From Mesostigma viride (lineage: Eukaryota > Streptophyta > Mesostigmatophyceae > Mesostigmatales > Mesostigmataceae), in the NCBI GenBank assembly GCA_009746045.1, contig RPFO01000213.1, positions 13,381,462-13,445,461 of the forward strand: a stretch of 64,000 bases of DNA. Reading direction: 5' to 3'. The notes beneath the pieces were generated by a model. That model was not told the origin of the DNA, searched no databases, and saw nothing but the letters and a program-made list of their open reading frames with translations. Below are positions 1 to 9,341 of the stretch, piece after piece. Every line of letters begins with the position of its first letter. Positions within the stretch are counted from its first letter, which is position 1. The translations under genes and the position numbers were made by a program.

Positions 1-444
1 ACCTTTCCCCCCCTGTGGCTTACGAGGGTGGGAGACGAAGACCCCCTTCCGCGACTTGCGTTCCAGCGAGGCGCGCTTTCTTCGGTGGTGTTATCCGCAA
101 TCCTTACGGACGACGAGGGGCGCGAGACGGACGTGACCACGGACGTGGTGGCGTGTCAAGGTCCCGACAAGGACTTCTACGAGTTCGCCGGGGTGTCCCA
201 GTACGCCTGGTGCGTGATCAGGTACCTCGAGATCAAGCATCAGAACCGTCAAGCCCTGCGTCTGATAGGGAAGAGGCCGACGTGTGGCGTGGTCCACCCT
301 CGCCTGGCGGTCTCCGAGGACGGGGAGGACTGCCTCGAGTACGTGTCGGATAGCTCTCCCGAGCCCAAGAGGTCGCTGCGAATCATATTCGGGGACGGGG
401 ACGCGGTGGAGTACACGAACGCGGACAAGAAAGTGATCGACTGA
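1..444 (+). CDS. Unknown protein, 3' part only (runs off the left edge)
   Basis: The reading frame is open from base 1 to a TGA at 442-444. No ATG marks a start, so the gene probably begins outside the window. The visible 148 or so codons are rich in Asp and Glu and carry no domain I recognise. It ends 16 bp before the ATG of the VLTF2-like gene on the same strand, a tight head-to-tail spacing typical of a viral cluster. It could be a diverged NCLDV protein; nothing in the sequence shows a function. Confidence 0.45.
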   Translation, partial: TFPPLWLTRVGDEDPLPRLAFQRGALSSVVLSAILTDDEGRETDVTTDVVACQGPDKDFYEFAGVSQYAWCVIRYLEIKHQNRQALRLIGKRPTCGVVHPRLAVSEDGEDCLEYVSDSSPEPKRSLRIIFGDGDAVEYTNADKKVID

Positions 445-460
445 GGACCGAGACGTGCGC

Positions 461-1230
461 ATGGCGGACGACGAAGCCGGACCGGGGTTCTCCTTCGACG
501 AGGTCAACGATGTCCAGGACCGCCACGTGTCCTATACGATGCCCTACCGCGTGCTGCGTGCCGCGCCTCTCCTGTCCTTGCTCGACAAATCCGGGCACTC
601 CACGTGGCCAGAAAAGACGGACGTCTGTTGCTGGCACTGCTGCCACCCGTTCTCCAACGTTCCCGCCCCCTACCGGTCAAGTACAAGGAGGGCAAGGGCT
701 TCCTCGTGAAGGGTGTGTTCTGCAGTTTCGCGTGTGCCAAGGCGTACAATCTAGAGTCTTCGTGTTCCCTGAAAGAGGTTCGTAACACGTGGTTGTTCCA
801 TATGACGTTCAAGTTATGGAAAGCGAATCCCAAGGTGTCTGGGGCGTCGTTCCCCGGTATACGGGCGGCGCCCCCGAGGACCTTTCTGAAGATGTTCGGA
901 GGGGACATGACCATAGAAGAGTTTAGGAACCCGGACCCCGTGGAGCTGCACCGATTGCTAGACCCGCCGTTCTCGATGGAGGTGATTCAGCAAGTCCACT
1001 GCGTCTACGCCATCAACGAGAAGGACCGGTCCATGAAGAGGAGCGCCATCGTCCGCGAGCCGACGGTCCGCGAGGTAGACCCGAAGAGGAGGGAGTCCGA
1101 CCCCCCCAAACTCGCTCTGAAGAGGAGCAGGGCCACGGCCGACCCGAAGAACAGTCTAGACAAGTTCTTAGGCATCAAACGCACCAAGTCGCGAGTTCCT
1201 ACGGTTGCAATTGGAGACGTGAAAAAATAA
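461..1230 (+). pseudogene. VLTF2-like late transcription factor (MYM-type zinc finger), frameshifted
   Basis: The first part starts at ATG 461 and contains the Cys-rich segment CCWHCCHPF. The second part, in another frame, carries GVFCSFACAKAYN and continues to a stop at 1230. Together they give the paired-cysteine zinc-binding core seen in NCLDV homologues of poxvirus late transcription factor VLTF2, which directs late viral transcription (family knowledge). The frames break at the C-run 666-670, where one base appears to be missing. The C-terminal third is Lys/Arg-rich (roughly bases 1020-1220), as expected for a nucleic-acid-binding tail. The break is either pseudogenisation or a homopolymer sequencing error. 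Assignment rests on the motif and its spacing, recalled from memory. Confidence 0.65.
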
Positions 1231-1261
1231 TATCTTTATTAATGAATATACACACATTCTA

Positions 1262-1411
1262 ATGGCACGCAAGAGAGTCGGACGAGCGAAAGGCGCGGCC
1301 GCCGTCAACAAGAACCCGTGGCTGCGTCACGTCTACCACGTGAAGGCCAGTCATAAGGGGATGAAGTACGGAGACGTCCTGCGTCTGGCCGCCAAGTCCT
1401 ACAACAAGTAG
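1262..1411 (+). CDS. Small basic DNA-binding-like protein, 49 aa
   Basis: ATG 1262 to TAG 1409-1411. The N-terminus is Arg/Lys/Ala-rich. It is followed by NPWLRHVYHVKASHKGMKYG and a closing segment ending in AAKSYNK. A core of the form NPW-hydrophobic...GM.Y.ALK.A...Y recurs in short basic proteins of large DNA viruses (family knowledge from memory). It lies 31 bp after the VLTF2-like stop in an AT-rich spacer and is intact, unlike its two neighbours. A chromatin- or core-like DNA-compaction role is a guess from composition. Confidence 0.6.
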   Translation: MARKRVGRAKGAAAVNKNPWLRHVYHVKASHKGMKYGDVLRLAAKSYNK

Positions 1412-1426
1412 ACAGAACAAGAACAT

Positions 1427-2569
1427 CTAGAGAGCGTCATAGTCGATCCCAATCTTCCGGATCATGGCAAAGTCCACCTCCGTGAGGTGGTAGAACCGCA
1501 GCCGCGCCTGCGAGGAAGTCCGGGCGGTGCGAGAAGGCTGCACCCTCGTGGGCTGGACCGAGGGCCTGCCCACCCACCACTCAGGCCACGAGCCCGTGGT
1601 CGCCCGCGTGTTGTGGGCCTTGAGGAACTTGAGAAGCCCCTTGGCCTTCTGGATCATCTTCGCCTTGGTCTGCACCTGCTCGGCCACGCTGCGGCGTAAC
1701 TTGGCGTCCATGTCGATGTGGTAGGACTCCCCGTAGTCCCACAGATCTCCTCGCCTGGGTAGATGTGCCGGATGGCACGCAGCCCGTCGCCAAGGAACAC
1801 GCAGTTGGGCTCCTCCTTGCTGCCGTGGGGGTCGTTGGCCATGTGCGCGTAGAAGGCCGGGTACTTCATCCCTTGAGTCTCGATAGCAGGCGGTTGCCCC
1901 CCGTCCACCTGCACGCCGTTCAAATCGATGAGCATGTCGGCGTGATCGAGGCACTCCAACAATGTGTTGCGAACCCACGTGTAAAGGATTTCTGGTGACT
2001 CGATCGCCATGATGTCCATCGCACTGTTGCAGCATTGCTGGAACTCCTCGTTGGAGAACGACATGCGCTCAAACGCCTCCCACTCAGCGTCGTCGCCCTG
2101 CGGCCCAATGGTGCGACCCACGTATGTCGCAAACGCCTGCCCCCTGGCGATGAACCGGTCCGCGTACAGCCCCGCCCCGCTGTACCCCATGCCGGCGAGC
2201 AGCTTGCTCTCTGCGACTCGCAGCCACGGAACCGTGGCGCCGTTGCGGAGGACCGCCTTCACGAGGACGTTGCCGTTGGCTTCTTCTTCGTGCACGACGC
2301 GAGAGGGGCGTCCATAGGCGTCTCGGCTTGGGACTCGGGACACCGGGGGCGCCTCGTATGGAGCACAAGAAGTTGTACACCTGGATGGCGAGGAGCCGCT
2401 CTTCGAAGGAGCTTTCGTAGGACAGCGGCAGTGCGTTGGCGTGGTTCGCTCGCAGCTCGGCGACATTGACGTTGTCAGGCACGAAGAAGGCCGGCGGGCG
2501 TGGATAAACGGGAGGCGCTTTGCCGAAATACCGTGCGGGTTGTCGTTTGTATGCGGAAAATTCCGCCAT
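1427..2569 (-). pseudogene. SET-domain lysine methyltransferase-like gene with two frameshifts
   Basis: Translation starts at ATG 2569 (MAEFSAYKRQ). The first 75 or so residues run to a C-run at 2345-2349 on the complementary strand, where the frame shifts. The SET core follows: GMGYSGAGLYADRFIARG near the front, then AHMANDPHGS with EEPNCVF, then PGEEIC. A second one-base break near 1740-1744 separates PGEEIC from WDYGESYH, the catalytic end of the domain. The tail is basic and possibly coiled (QTKAKMIQKAKGLLKFLKAH) and stops at 1427. SET proteins methylate histone lysines, and several NCLDVs encode them (PBCV-1 vSET). All signature motifs survive, so decay is recent or the breaks are assembly errors. 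Confidence 0.75.
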
Positions 2570-2623
2570 GGTTTCGTTGTGGAGGCGTCGTGAGAAGAGA
2601 CCTCGGGGAGGGGAGGGCCTTCG

Positions 2624-2631
2624 TTTATATA
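2624..2631 (-). promoter_or_regulatory. TATA box of the SET-like gene
   Basis: TATATAAA on the minus strand, about 55 bp upstream of the SET-like start codon and at a plausible distance from a short leader. Confidence 0.45.
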
Positions 2632-2858
2632 CTTTTTGGGAGACGAACCACGACCACGCAAAGTTCCGGCCGTTACGGCGCGTGCCGGGCACCCGCTCGA
2701 CCCTAAGGACTCCGAAAAGTCGGTACGGCCGTGGGACGAACGGTCTCGCAACCACACGTTTTTTCGTCGGCGCTGAGGTGGAAGGTCCTTGGTTTGTCCA
2801 CGGACACGGGCCGGATTCGGTTTTGATTCGTCACGTGTCGTAATGCCGTACGAAATTA

Positions 2859-3416
2859 ATGTCATGTACTTGTACGATGAGTCTAGGCAGGTATCTTCGG
2901 TACACGGAGGGCGGCGAAAACGGCGTACGGAGATTCGAATATGACAAGGAATTCTCCAAACATGCCGTTCCGGGATTCGCGAGCGCGATCGACACGAATT
3001 TCGAAAGGGTACGTCCGGTTCCGAGACCGTTTCAACCGGTATCGGAGTCCGCTGCGAAGGAGTACGGAATGGTGGTCCTGCGCAAAGAAGATCTCGAAGC
3101 GCTGATCTCGCTGATCGAAGATCTCAAATCAAGATGCGGGGCCGATACGATGTCAGGCGTCCGTCCACAGAATTCGGCAACCGAGATCTCGAGGCCGTAC
3201 GAAGGATCTGCCGAATTCGAGGGCCGTACGCAAGATCCGAGGATTCCAGGTGAGCGTCCGTACGCCCGTGTGCCGGGAGAGCGTCTGACACCTGGCGACG
3301 TAGATATGTCCCTCCCGGCGTATATTCCGGCCGAGTACGACGGAGCCGTACCGAGTACGGTAGTGTATCCAAATTTCAGATCCGCGCACGGCCCGGGCTG
3401 GCTAGGAGGGAACTGA
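2859..3416 (+). CDS. Unknown protein, 185 aa
   Basis: ATG 2859 (a second in-frame ATG at 2877 is also possible) to TGA at 3416. There is one helix-prone stretch, LRKEDLEALISLIEDLKSR, and a Pro/Arg/Glu-rich second half. Codons are rich in CCG, GTA and CG, so the word CGTACG recurs along the gene and into 4162. It is divergently arranged with the SET-like gene, so the roughly 290-bp spacer may hold both promoters. No domain is recognised; grouping with the virus-like cluster is by position and composition. Confidence 0.45.
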   Translation: MSCTCTMSLGRYLRYTEGGENGVRRFEYDKEFSKHAVPGFASAIDTNFERVRPVPRPFQPVSESAAKEYGMVVLRKEDLEALISLIEDLKSRCGADTMSGVRPQNSATEISRPYEGSAEFEGRTQDPRIPGERPYARVPGERLTPGDVDMSLPAYIPAEYDGAVPSTVVYPNFRSAHGPGWLGGN

Positions 3417-3451
3417 CGCGCGGTGGCAAAAAAAAGTGTCGTATCCATTAT

Positions 3452-4162
3452 ATGATGGATCCGTACTGGCCGTACCCGCCGGAGGAAAGACTTCCGGGAA
3501 ACATACTCTACAAAATGTTGTCCGGCACCGCGAACGTCGGAAAGAAAGCGCTCGGATGGGTCCGAGGCAGCGTCGGGGCGTGCGCGAGCGGAATCGGGAA
3601 AACGCTCACGAGAGAGCAAATCGAGCGGCTCGTGGCCACTCTGTACAAGGAACTCCCGGCCGCGTTCATCAAAAAGACGCCGACGCCGACCCTTTGCATT
3701 CTCGTCGGCGACGAAGTCGTCGGCCGCCTTCTCATGAACATGTGCAAGCAGGCACTGCAAGGCAGCCCGGACGCGCACGAACGTCTCGTCCATATCGCGT
3801 TCATGTTGACGAAGACGTCCAAGGACGTGCTTTTCCGGATCCCGAAAGAGTACCTTTGCGAGATCATTTCGCGGGCCACGAACACCACGCAGAGGGTCGC
3901 CATGTTGCAGAACACGGTCGACTTTAACAAGAAGTTCGGCAACGAGGACTTTCGCGATCTCGGAATGCGGGCCGGCAGGGCGTTCGCCAACGAGGCGGGA
4001 GATGGGCCTTACGACATGCAGGGCGGGCGGGGGGGCGGGGGGAGGGGAGGCATGCCCATGTTCGTGAACAACGTATACCCTCGCGGCCCGATTCGACGCG
4101 GGAACGCCGGCGGCGGGGGGAACGCGGCTGTGTATTTCAATGCGCCTGTTGGGCGCCCGTAA
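3452..4162 (+). CDS. Unknown protein with Gly/Arg-rich tail, 236 aa
   Basis: ATG 3452 to TAA 4160-4162, 35 bp after the previous stop, in a spacer carrying an A8 tract. The middle (residues about 60-180) is predicted helical, with regularly spaced hydrophobics. The C-terminus is Gly/Arg-rich (QGGRGGGGRGG, then RRGNAGGGG), a composition common in RNA- or DNA-binding tails. The frame is uninterrupted over 236 codons at high GC. The function is unknown; a virion or nucleic-acid-binding protein is conceivable but not shown. Confidence 0.5.
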   Translation: MMDPYWPYPPEERLPGNILYKMLSGTANVGKKALGWVRGSVGACASGIGKTLTREQIERLVATLYKELPAAFIKKTPTPTLCILVGDEVVGRLLMNMCKQALQGSPDAHERLVHIAFMLTKTSKDVLFRIPKEYLCEIISRATNTTQRVAMLQNTVDFNKKFGNEDFRDLGMRAGRAFANEAGDGPYDMQGGRGGGGRGGMPMFVNNVYPRGPIRRGNAGGGGNAAVYFNAPVGRP

Positions 4163-4250
4163 TACTAACCCTGGAACCTAAAAACCGCCGGGACCCACGG
4201 GGGCCCCGCGGTGGTCCACGGGATTCCGCGTGCCGCGTACGTTCCGTATT

Positions 4251-4300
4251 GGCCGTACCCGTCCGTACCCGTCCGTACTCGTCCGTACCCGTCCGTTCCG
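4251..4300. repeat. 10-bp tandem repeat (GTCCGTACCC), 5 units
   Basis: Five consecutive decamers, GGCCGTACCC then GTCCGTACCC and variants, directly after the virus-like cluster. They are built on the CCGTAC word that is common in the preceding genes. Confidence 0.8.
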
Positions 4301-4429
4301 TAACCGTCGGATCTCGTACTACAGATTCGGCTGGCTACCCTCGGGCTTTGTGGCTGCCACGTGGCCTGTTCCTAACTACAGATACTTAAATATACTATGG
4401 CACTTAGATATTTTTTACGTTTGGGCCAG

Positions 4430-4600
4430 AACATTCACATCTTTTCCAAGTCATTCAAAAATATCAGTGTGTTATGCTGGCATTCGAATATCTACTGGCC
4501 TAATTCTGGCAAACATCTACATCCTATGCTGGCATCCTATATCCAACAGCCTAGTGCTGAAAACATGCACATCTTATGCTGGCATCCGTCACCTACACTA
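4430..4600. repeat. Imperfect repeats around ATGCTGGCAT
   Basis: The core ATGCTGGCAT(T/C)C occurs three times, about 60-70 bp apart, inside partly similar AT-rich sequence containing ACATC(T/C) words. This looks like a decayed minisatellite. It lies next to the 3' end of the RING-type gene. Confidence 0.5.
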
Positions 4601-5480
4601 TCCTTGCAGACTGTGGGCCCTGTGACACCTCAAGGACTGGGAATGAGGCGTTTTGTATCTCGCTATCTGTTGGGAATGCCTGGCCTCCATCAGGCAGCGA
4701 GCTGGCGCACGGGAGCCGCCCCACGCGGTCCAACTCCTTCACCACCAGTCGCTCCATTACATCGTCCATCTCCTCAGCCGTGAAGCCGAGGAGCATCCTC
4801 AAGTCATCCCTGGCGCCGTGCCCTTCCTTCATCAGACGCTCCTTCACAGCATCTGCCTGCTTGGCCTTCTCCTTCAGCTCCAGCACAGCGCAGGCCTCGT
4901 GGTAGTAGGCGCACCTCTTCATGTGAGCCTCCACGTCCGCCTTCCTGCCACTGTAAGAACAGCCGGTCTTGGACTTGGAGCCGTCCTGCCTCTTGATATC
5001 GACGGAGAAACCGCACTCGAAGCGGTTCTTCTCGCAGGTGGCGAAGTGGTCGTCGACGTCCTCCCTATGAAGGAACATTCCGCAGCCATAGTCGCAGAAG
5101 CCGTAGGGAAGGGAGGCCACCAGCTCGTTGAGGGCGTGGTCGATCTGGTAGAACTTGTGGTAGTGCGTGAGGACTTCGCAGCTGCACATGGGGCACTTCA
5201 TGTTGGTGGTCTTGCCGTCCGGCTTGGTGAGATGGAACGCCTTCATCTTCTCCACGCACTCGGGGCACATCACGCAGTTGCACTCGTGGATGTGGGGATG
5301 GTCGATGAGGGCGACGAGCCTCGCGTACTTCCCCGTCTTGCTGGGGGCCAGGCAGAAGGGGCACTGCGGCAACTTGATAACGACAGCGTTTTTGACGTTG
5401 CAGGACAGCCCTTCGTATTTCTCCTGCCAAGAGCGTTCGCGGAGGGCGGTGGGAGTAGAGACCTTCTGCCTCATAGGCAT
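4593..5480 (-). CDS. RING / TRAF-type zinc-finger protein (probable E3 ubiquitin ligase)
   Basis: From ATG 5480 (MPMRQKVSTP) to the stop at 4593, about 295 aa. A RING-like set opens with CPFC, continues with HECNCVMCPEC and closes with MKCPMC. Two TRAF-type zinc-finger units follow (CDYGCGMFLHREDVDDHFATC, with C and H spacing as in TRAF fingers, then GCSYSGRKADVEAHMKRC). A Lys/Glu-rich coiled coil then precedes the C-terminus. This architecture is typical of TRAF/SIAH-like E3 ligases (family knowledge). The frame stays open upstream to about 5714 through hydrophobic low-complexity sequence. A pyrimidine tract ending in CAG at about 5513 could be a splice acceptor, so a 5' exon is possible. 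I prefer ATG 5480 because of the TATA box at 5568. Confidence 0.7.
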   Translation of the reverse strand: MPMRQKVSTPTALRERSWQEKYEGLSCNVKNAVVIKLPQCPFCLAPSKTGKYARLVALIDHPHIHECNCVMCPECVEKMKAFHLTKPDGKTTNMKCPMCSCEVLTHYHKFYQIDHALNELVASLPYGFCDYGCGMFLHREDVDDHFATCEKNRFECGFSVDIKRQDGSKSKTGCSYSGRKADVEAHMKRCAYYHEACAVLELKEKAKQADAVKERLMKEGHGARDDLRMLLGFTAEEMDDVMERLVVKELDRVGRLPCASSLPDGGQAFPTDSEIQNASFPVLEVSQGPQSARIV

Positions 5481-5567
5481 CTCCTTCAGCCGTTTCGCGT
5501 CACGGCTTTCTTCTGCAAGCAAAACAAAAAAGCAAAAAAAAAACGCAAGCATTGAAAAAAAAACAAA

Positions 5568-5573
5568 TTTATA
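5568..5573 (-). promoter_or_regulatory. TATA box of the RING/TRAF-type gene
   Basis: CTTATAAATTTG on the minus strand, about 90 bp before ATG 5480. If used, the open frame further upstream would be untranscribed. Confidence 0.4.
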
Positions 5574-5714
5574 AGCCACGGAAAACCACACAAGGAGTGA
5601 GCTTTTGGGGGCAAAACCACTTGCAAACGACAGCTCTCCACGGGAAAAGACGGAAAAGGACAGGAAAAGGAACATTACCCGGCTCTTGCTCCTGTCGCGT
5701 CCGTGATCTATCAC

Positions 5715-7199
5715 GTCCGCAATTCAGATTTTAGCGTAATTCTGACGTCCGCAGCCTTGTGCGGGTTGCTATACCGCGGCCCGGTACTGACGCCGCGGAT
5801 CTCAATTGTACTCACGCGCCAAGTCCGCTGAATTTGCTGACGGAACTTTTGGGCGGACCTGAATTTCACTGACATTCGTCACAAGGGCAGTTTGCCGAAT
5901 GCTGGTACGCAGCAAGCCGGCGAGGCACTGAGCAGATGTGCAATTTCAGGATTTCAACGTGGGACACCAGACACAAATGCAAGGAAGCCCCAGGCGGTGC
6001 CTGGCATAGCCGATAGATTTGCCCTTGTATATTTGTGTTCGCTTGACAGATAAAGCTTGAAGTTTAGCTTGTCGGAAATTAGACAATGTTATGATTGGCT
6101 GATGTCTAAAGTGGCGTAGTGGCGCCAGCCGCCAGGCTTGAGCTTTGAGCAGTATAGAAGGATGAGCAACGAACCATGGTGGTCGTTGTTCGTCCGTTTC
6201 TCTCCCTCACAACTGGTTTGTTGTCTTCATGGGGTGAAATAGTTCGAGCAGCCCGGAGCAGCCCCCGTGAGTGGTTGCATGCAGTCAGTTGCCATGAGGA
6301 TGGACTGACGGATATGACAATGTATTGGTTTTGTTAAGAATGTGTGTAAGACTGAGAACGAGACAAGGGACAGGGCCTTCGGGCACCCTGGTCGTCGTTG
6401 GCAAGAATGCCAGTAGGAACTAGGTCGGGAACACACGCGCACTGCCGCCACAAGGGGCCTGCAGTGACGTCAACCAAGGGACCTCACAGCTGCTCTTATA
6501 ACTACAACATTACAACTCGACACTCTTTGTAATTCGTCATGTATCTCATTGGAATTGAAATGTCTTTTGGTTGCTTTAATGATAAAGCATGGTCTCAAGA
6601 ATCGGCTGGTTGGGCCGGATTGCCTGTCATGAAGGTGGCGGTGCCATAAAGGACCGCACCTTTCATTCTCATTTTAAGGTGGCATATATCTCACACATGA
6701 TTACTGCTGATAGTGGATGCATTCCAAGTAGCGGTAATGACCAGTCCAGGATGATATGGCACGCAAACGCGACACTCCTGCTCAGCGTCGTATGGCCTGT
6801 CGCGAGTTCCTTCCCTTGGAAGTGGGCGAGGCACAGGCCTCAGTCCCCCCCTCAAACCCTGGCTACCATGAAAGTTAGAAGCGGATCCAGCCCAAGGCAT
6901 CGTGTTCTGAGAGATGTAGTGAGCTTTCTTGGCTATGGCGGTGTGTAGTGGTGAGTGCTCGTGGAGGCGTGGTGGTTGGGCACATATACACTTCGAAGAA
7001 CCTTCTCCGCCTCAAAGTTTTTGGGCGATTTGTGACCGTGCGATTGGCCTGAACAGGCGTTTTGCAGGAGATTTCCCGTGAGACAGCACGCCGTACAAGG
7101 AATCACGCCAAAAATCCGCTGGAAGATCTCGGGATCTCCGTTTTCTCGTGCCGCGGCTCGGGACTGACAAGTTGGCGTGGCGGTTACTTCACGATTTTA
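5715..7199. other. Intergenic stretch, no supported gene
   Basis: About 1.5 kb between the RING-type gene (-) and the 7632 gene (+). Only short frames without recognisable domains are present. No RNA gene was recognised. Confidence 0.6.
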
Positions 7200-7390
7200 G
7201 CGTGGCGTGCCGCGGGAAACGGCCGTTACGTGCCGGTCCAGCGTGGCGTGCCGCGGGAAACGGCGGTTACATGCCAGTCCAGCGTGGCGTGCCGCGGGAA
7301 ACGGCGGTTTTCTGAATTTGTCCAGCGTGGAGTGCCGCGGGAAACGGCGGTTACATGCCAGTCCAGCGTGGAGTGCCGCGTGAAAGGCGG
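7200..7390. repeat. 41-bp GC-rich tandem repeats upstream of the 7632 gene
   Basis: Five units begin at about 7200, 7241, 7282, 7325 and 7366, each with GCGTGG(C/A)GTGCCGCG followed by GGAAACGGC and mostly GGTTACATGCC. Unit three has a different tail and unit five is partial. They lie about 140-330 bp upstream of a TATA box, so a role as repeated regulatory sites is possible but unproven. Confidence 0.8.
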
Positions 7391-7531
7391 TCTCGTATCA
7401 GATTTCCCGTGGATTCACGCGGCCCGCGGCCTTCACCGCGTGGATTTCCACGGCCGTTTTGCCGTTACCAGCCTGTCACAGCGGCGACCACAGGATTTTT
7501 CACAAGTCCCATGCGTCATCCACGGGGAAGG

Positions 7532-7538
7532 TATAAAA
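7532..7538 (+). promoter_or_regulatory. TATA box of the 7632 gene
   Basis: TATAAAA, 100 bp upstream of ATG 7632. Confidence 0.55.
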
Positions 7539-7631
7539 CACTTCCCCCTTTGCATCCAAGGGCATTCTGCAAGCCAAACCGCCATAGCCAAAAAGCTCTC
7601 AGCAAAACCAACCCCTTAGCACCAAAACACA

Positions 7632-8794
7632 ATGGCCCGCACTAAGCGTTTCCCAGTCCGTGCTTACCCAGGCAATGGGGTCAAAGTCCACGATATGACA
7701 GACAAGCTCCACGACGCTTTTGACGCAGCTCTCGCAAAAAGGAACAAGGAAAACAAGCCAGTCGCAGAAGTGCTGTCCATTTGCATTTGTTGCGATACCT
7801 TGCTCCCCATTGACAAGTTTCGCAAGGTCCCCGAGGATATCGGTGGCTACCACACGGAATGCATCCTCTGCGAGCACATGCTCGAGGTAAACTTCTTTTC
7901 CTTGCGTTTTTTGCTGACTTTGGCTGCATTTTTGCACTCCTCCTGTGGATTCTAACAAGACGCACTGCCCCTTGTCATTTTTTGTGCTGCCCACCCCACT
8001 TTGCAGAACAACGAGATCGACCACAAGCCGATTTTCCCCCCGAGTGCCCAGAGTGCGGGGATGAGACCGCTCCGTGGGCTTTCTTCCCCAACGCCAACTG
8101 GAAGCGCGAGCTCTGCGTCAATTGCTTCTTCTCCAAGGAGGAGAACGTCTTCACTGCTCCGAACATCCCCAGGCCCGTGGACCCCTGCGAGTCCGACCCT
8201 CGCTACAACATGCCACTCAAGTGGCAAGTGAGGAAGGCGGACAGGGACGAGAGGAGGAAGGCGATCCAGGAGGAGGCACGCAGGCGCCTCCAGGAAATCC
8301 AGGACGAGTCTGACGCTGAGGAGGGGGCCCTCGAGTCTGAGAAGGACGAGGACGACGAGGAGCCGTTGGACGACGCGGAGGACCCGTGGTACCAGTTCAA
8401 GCGGGATCCCGAGGAGGAGGAGGAGGAGGAGGAGCAGGAGCAGGAGGAGGAGCAGCAGCCCCAGGAGGCTGTGGTCAAGGAGGAGGAGGATGAGGAGGAG
8501 GAGGAGGAGCAGCCCAAGTTCCTCAGGGGCAACACCTGCAGGAGGGTGAAGACCACGCCTTCCAAGATGGCCCCCAAGGTCATCGAGGTGGAGGATGACG
8601 ATGACGACGTTGTGGAGGTCCCCAAGAGCGACTTCCTCAAGGGAAAGCGCCCTGCTGACTCCCCCCCCACCTCTGAGGAGCCAGTCGTGAAGAAGGAGAA
8701 GGTCTTCCGTGGTGCCAACCCCTCCCAGCGTTTTCGAGCTGGCCCGTCTGGCTCCAACCCCTCCATGAGGCCCTGCTCCATGAAGGGGGACTAA
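7632..8794 (+). CDS. Acidic nuclear-type protein with two zinc ribbons; one intron
   Basis: Exon 1 is 7632-7886 and begins MARTKRFPVRAYPGNG. A phase-0 intron (7887-8006) runs from GTAAAC to a pyrimidine tract ending TTTGCAG. Exon 2 runs from 8007 to the stop at 8794. Exon 1 carries a C.CC...LP..F...GG....C..C ribbon (CICCDTLLPIDKF, then HTECILCE). Exon 2 carries a second (CPECGDE, then ELCVNCFF). The second half is a long Glu/Asp tract, then basic, like chromatin-associated or transcription proteins. After splicing, the frame must shift by one base at the C-run 8036-8041 to reach the second ribbon. That implies a missing C (sequencing error) or a real frameshift. An alternative donor at 7843 would restore the frame but delete the first ribbon's last cysteines. 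The gene function is unknown. Confidence 0.6.
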
Positions 8795-8914
8795 AGACAA
8801 GTCCCTAAGACTTTGTCATTTGTGATGTACACTAGCACGCATGGTAGTCAGTATAGGGCAAGTCCCGTGGGACCTTGTGCATTTTCATATATTTACTCAT
8901 GATTTTATTGAAAT

Positions 8915-8920
8915 AATAAA
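8915..8920 (+). promoter_or_regulatory. Polyadenylation signal AATAAA of the 7632 gene
   Basis: AATAAA about 120 bp after the stop codon, in an AT-rich 3' region. Confidence 0.5.
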
Positions 8921-9341
8921 AGTTTCTTGCATGCAAACATTCACGAACAATGTGCTTATCAAGCCTTGCATGGATATATAATTTAATTACAATTTGGACA
9001 AGTACTTTGGCCTGTGCACTTAGGTAGCAGGCCCATACGCCTTAGTGTTTGGGACTTAGGCAATTTTCTCAAGTCCGGGACCACCGAATTCAGAGCCGCG
9101 CCTATACTGCACCGTACGACGCCAGAATATGGTACTTGCACCGTACGAATGCAGTATCACGCATCAGAATCGTATATAATGTACATTCTGGACTTGGAAC
9201 GAATTGTAAGGGGGGTGGCTGGCGGCCCACTTGGCAAATTATCGAATTTTGGGGGTGGTAAACATATACAAAATGAATCAAAGGCGGCGTGCATGCGTGC
9301 AATGAATTAATTAATCAAGCAACGCGAAGAGAAGTGACACA

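Noticed and set aside
3032-3793. 253-aa frame on the minus strand
   Set aside because: Antisense to two plus-strand frames with better start context and spacing.
7952-8800. Leucine-rich 282-aa frame on the minus strand
   Set aside because: Antisense shadow of the Glu-rich exon of the 7632 gene.
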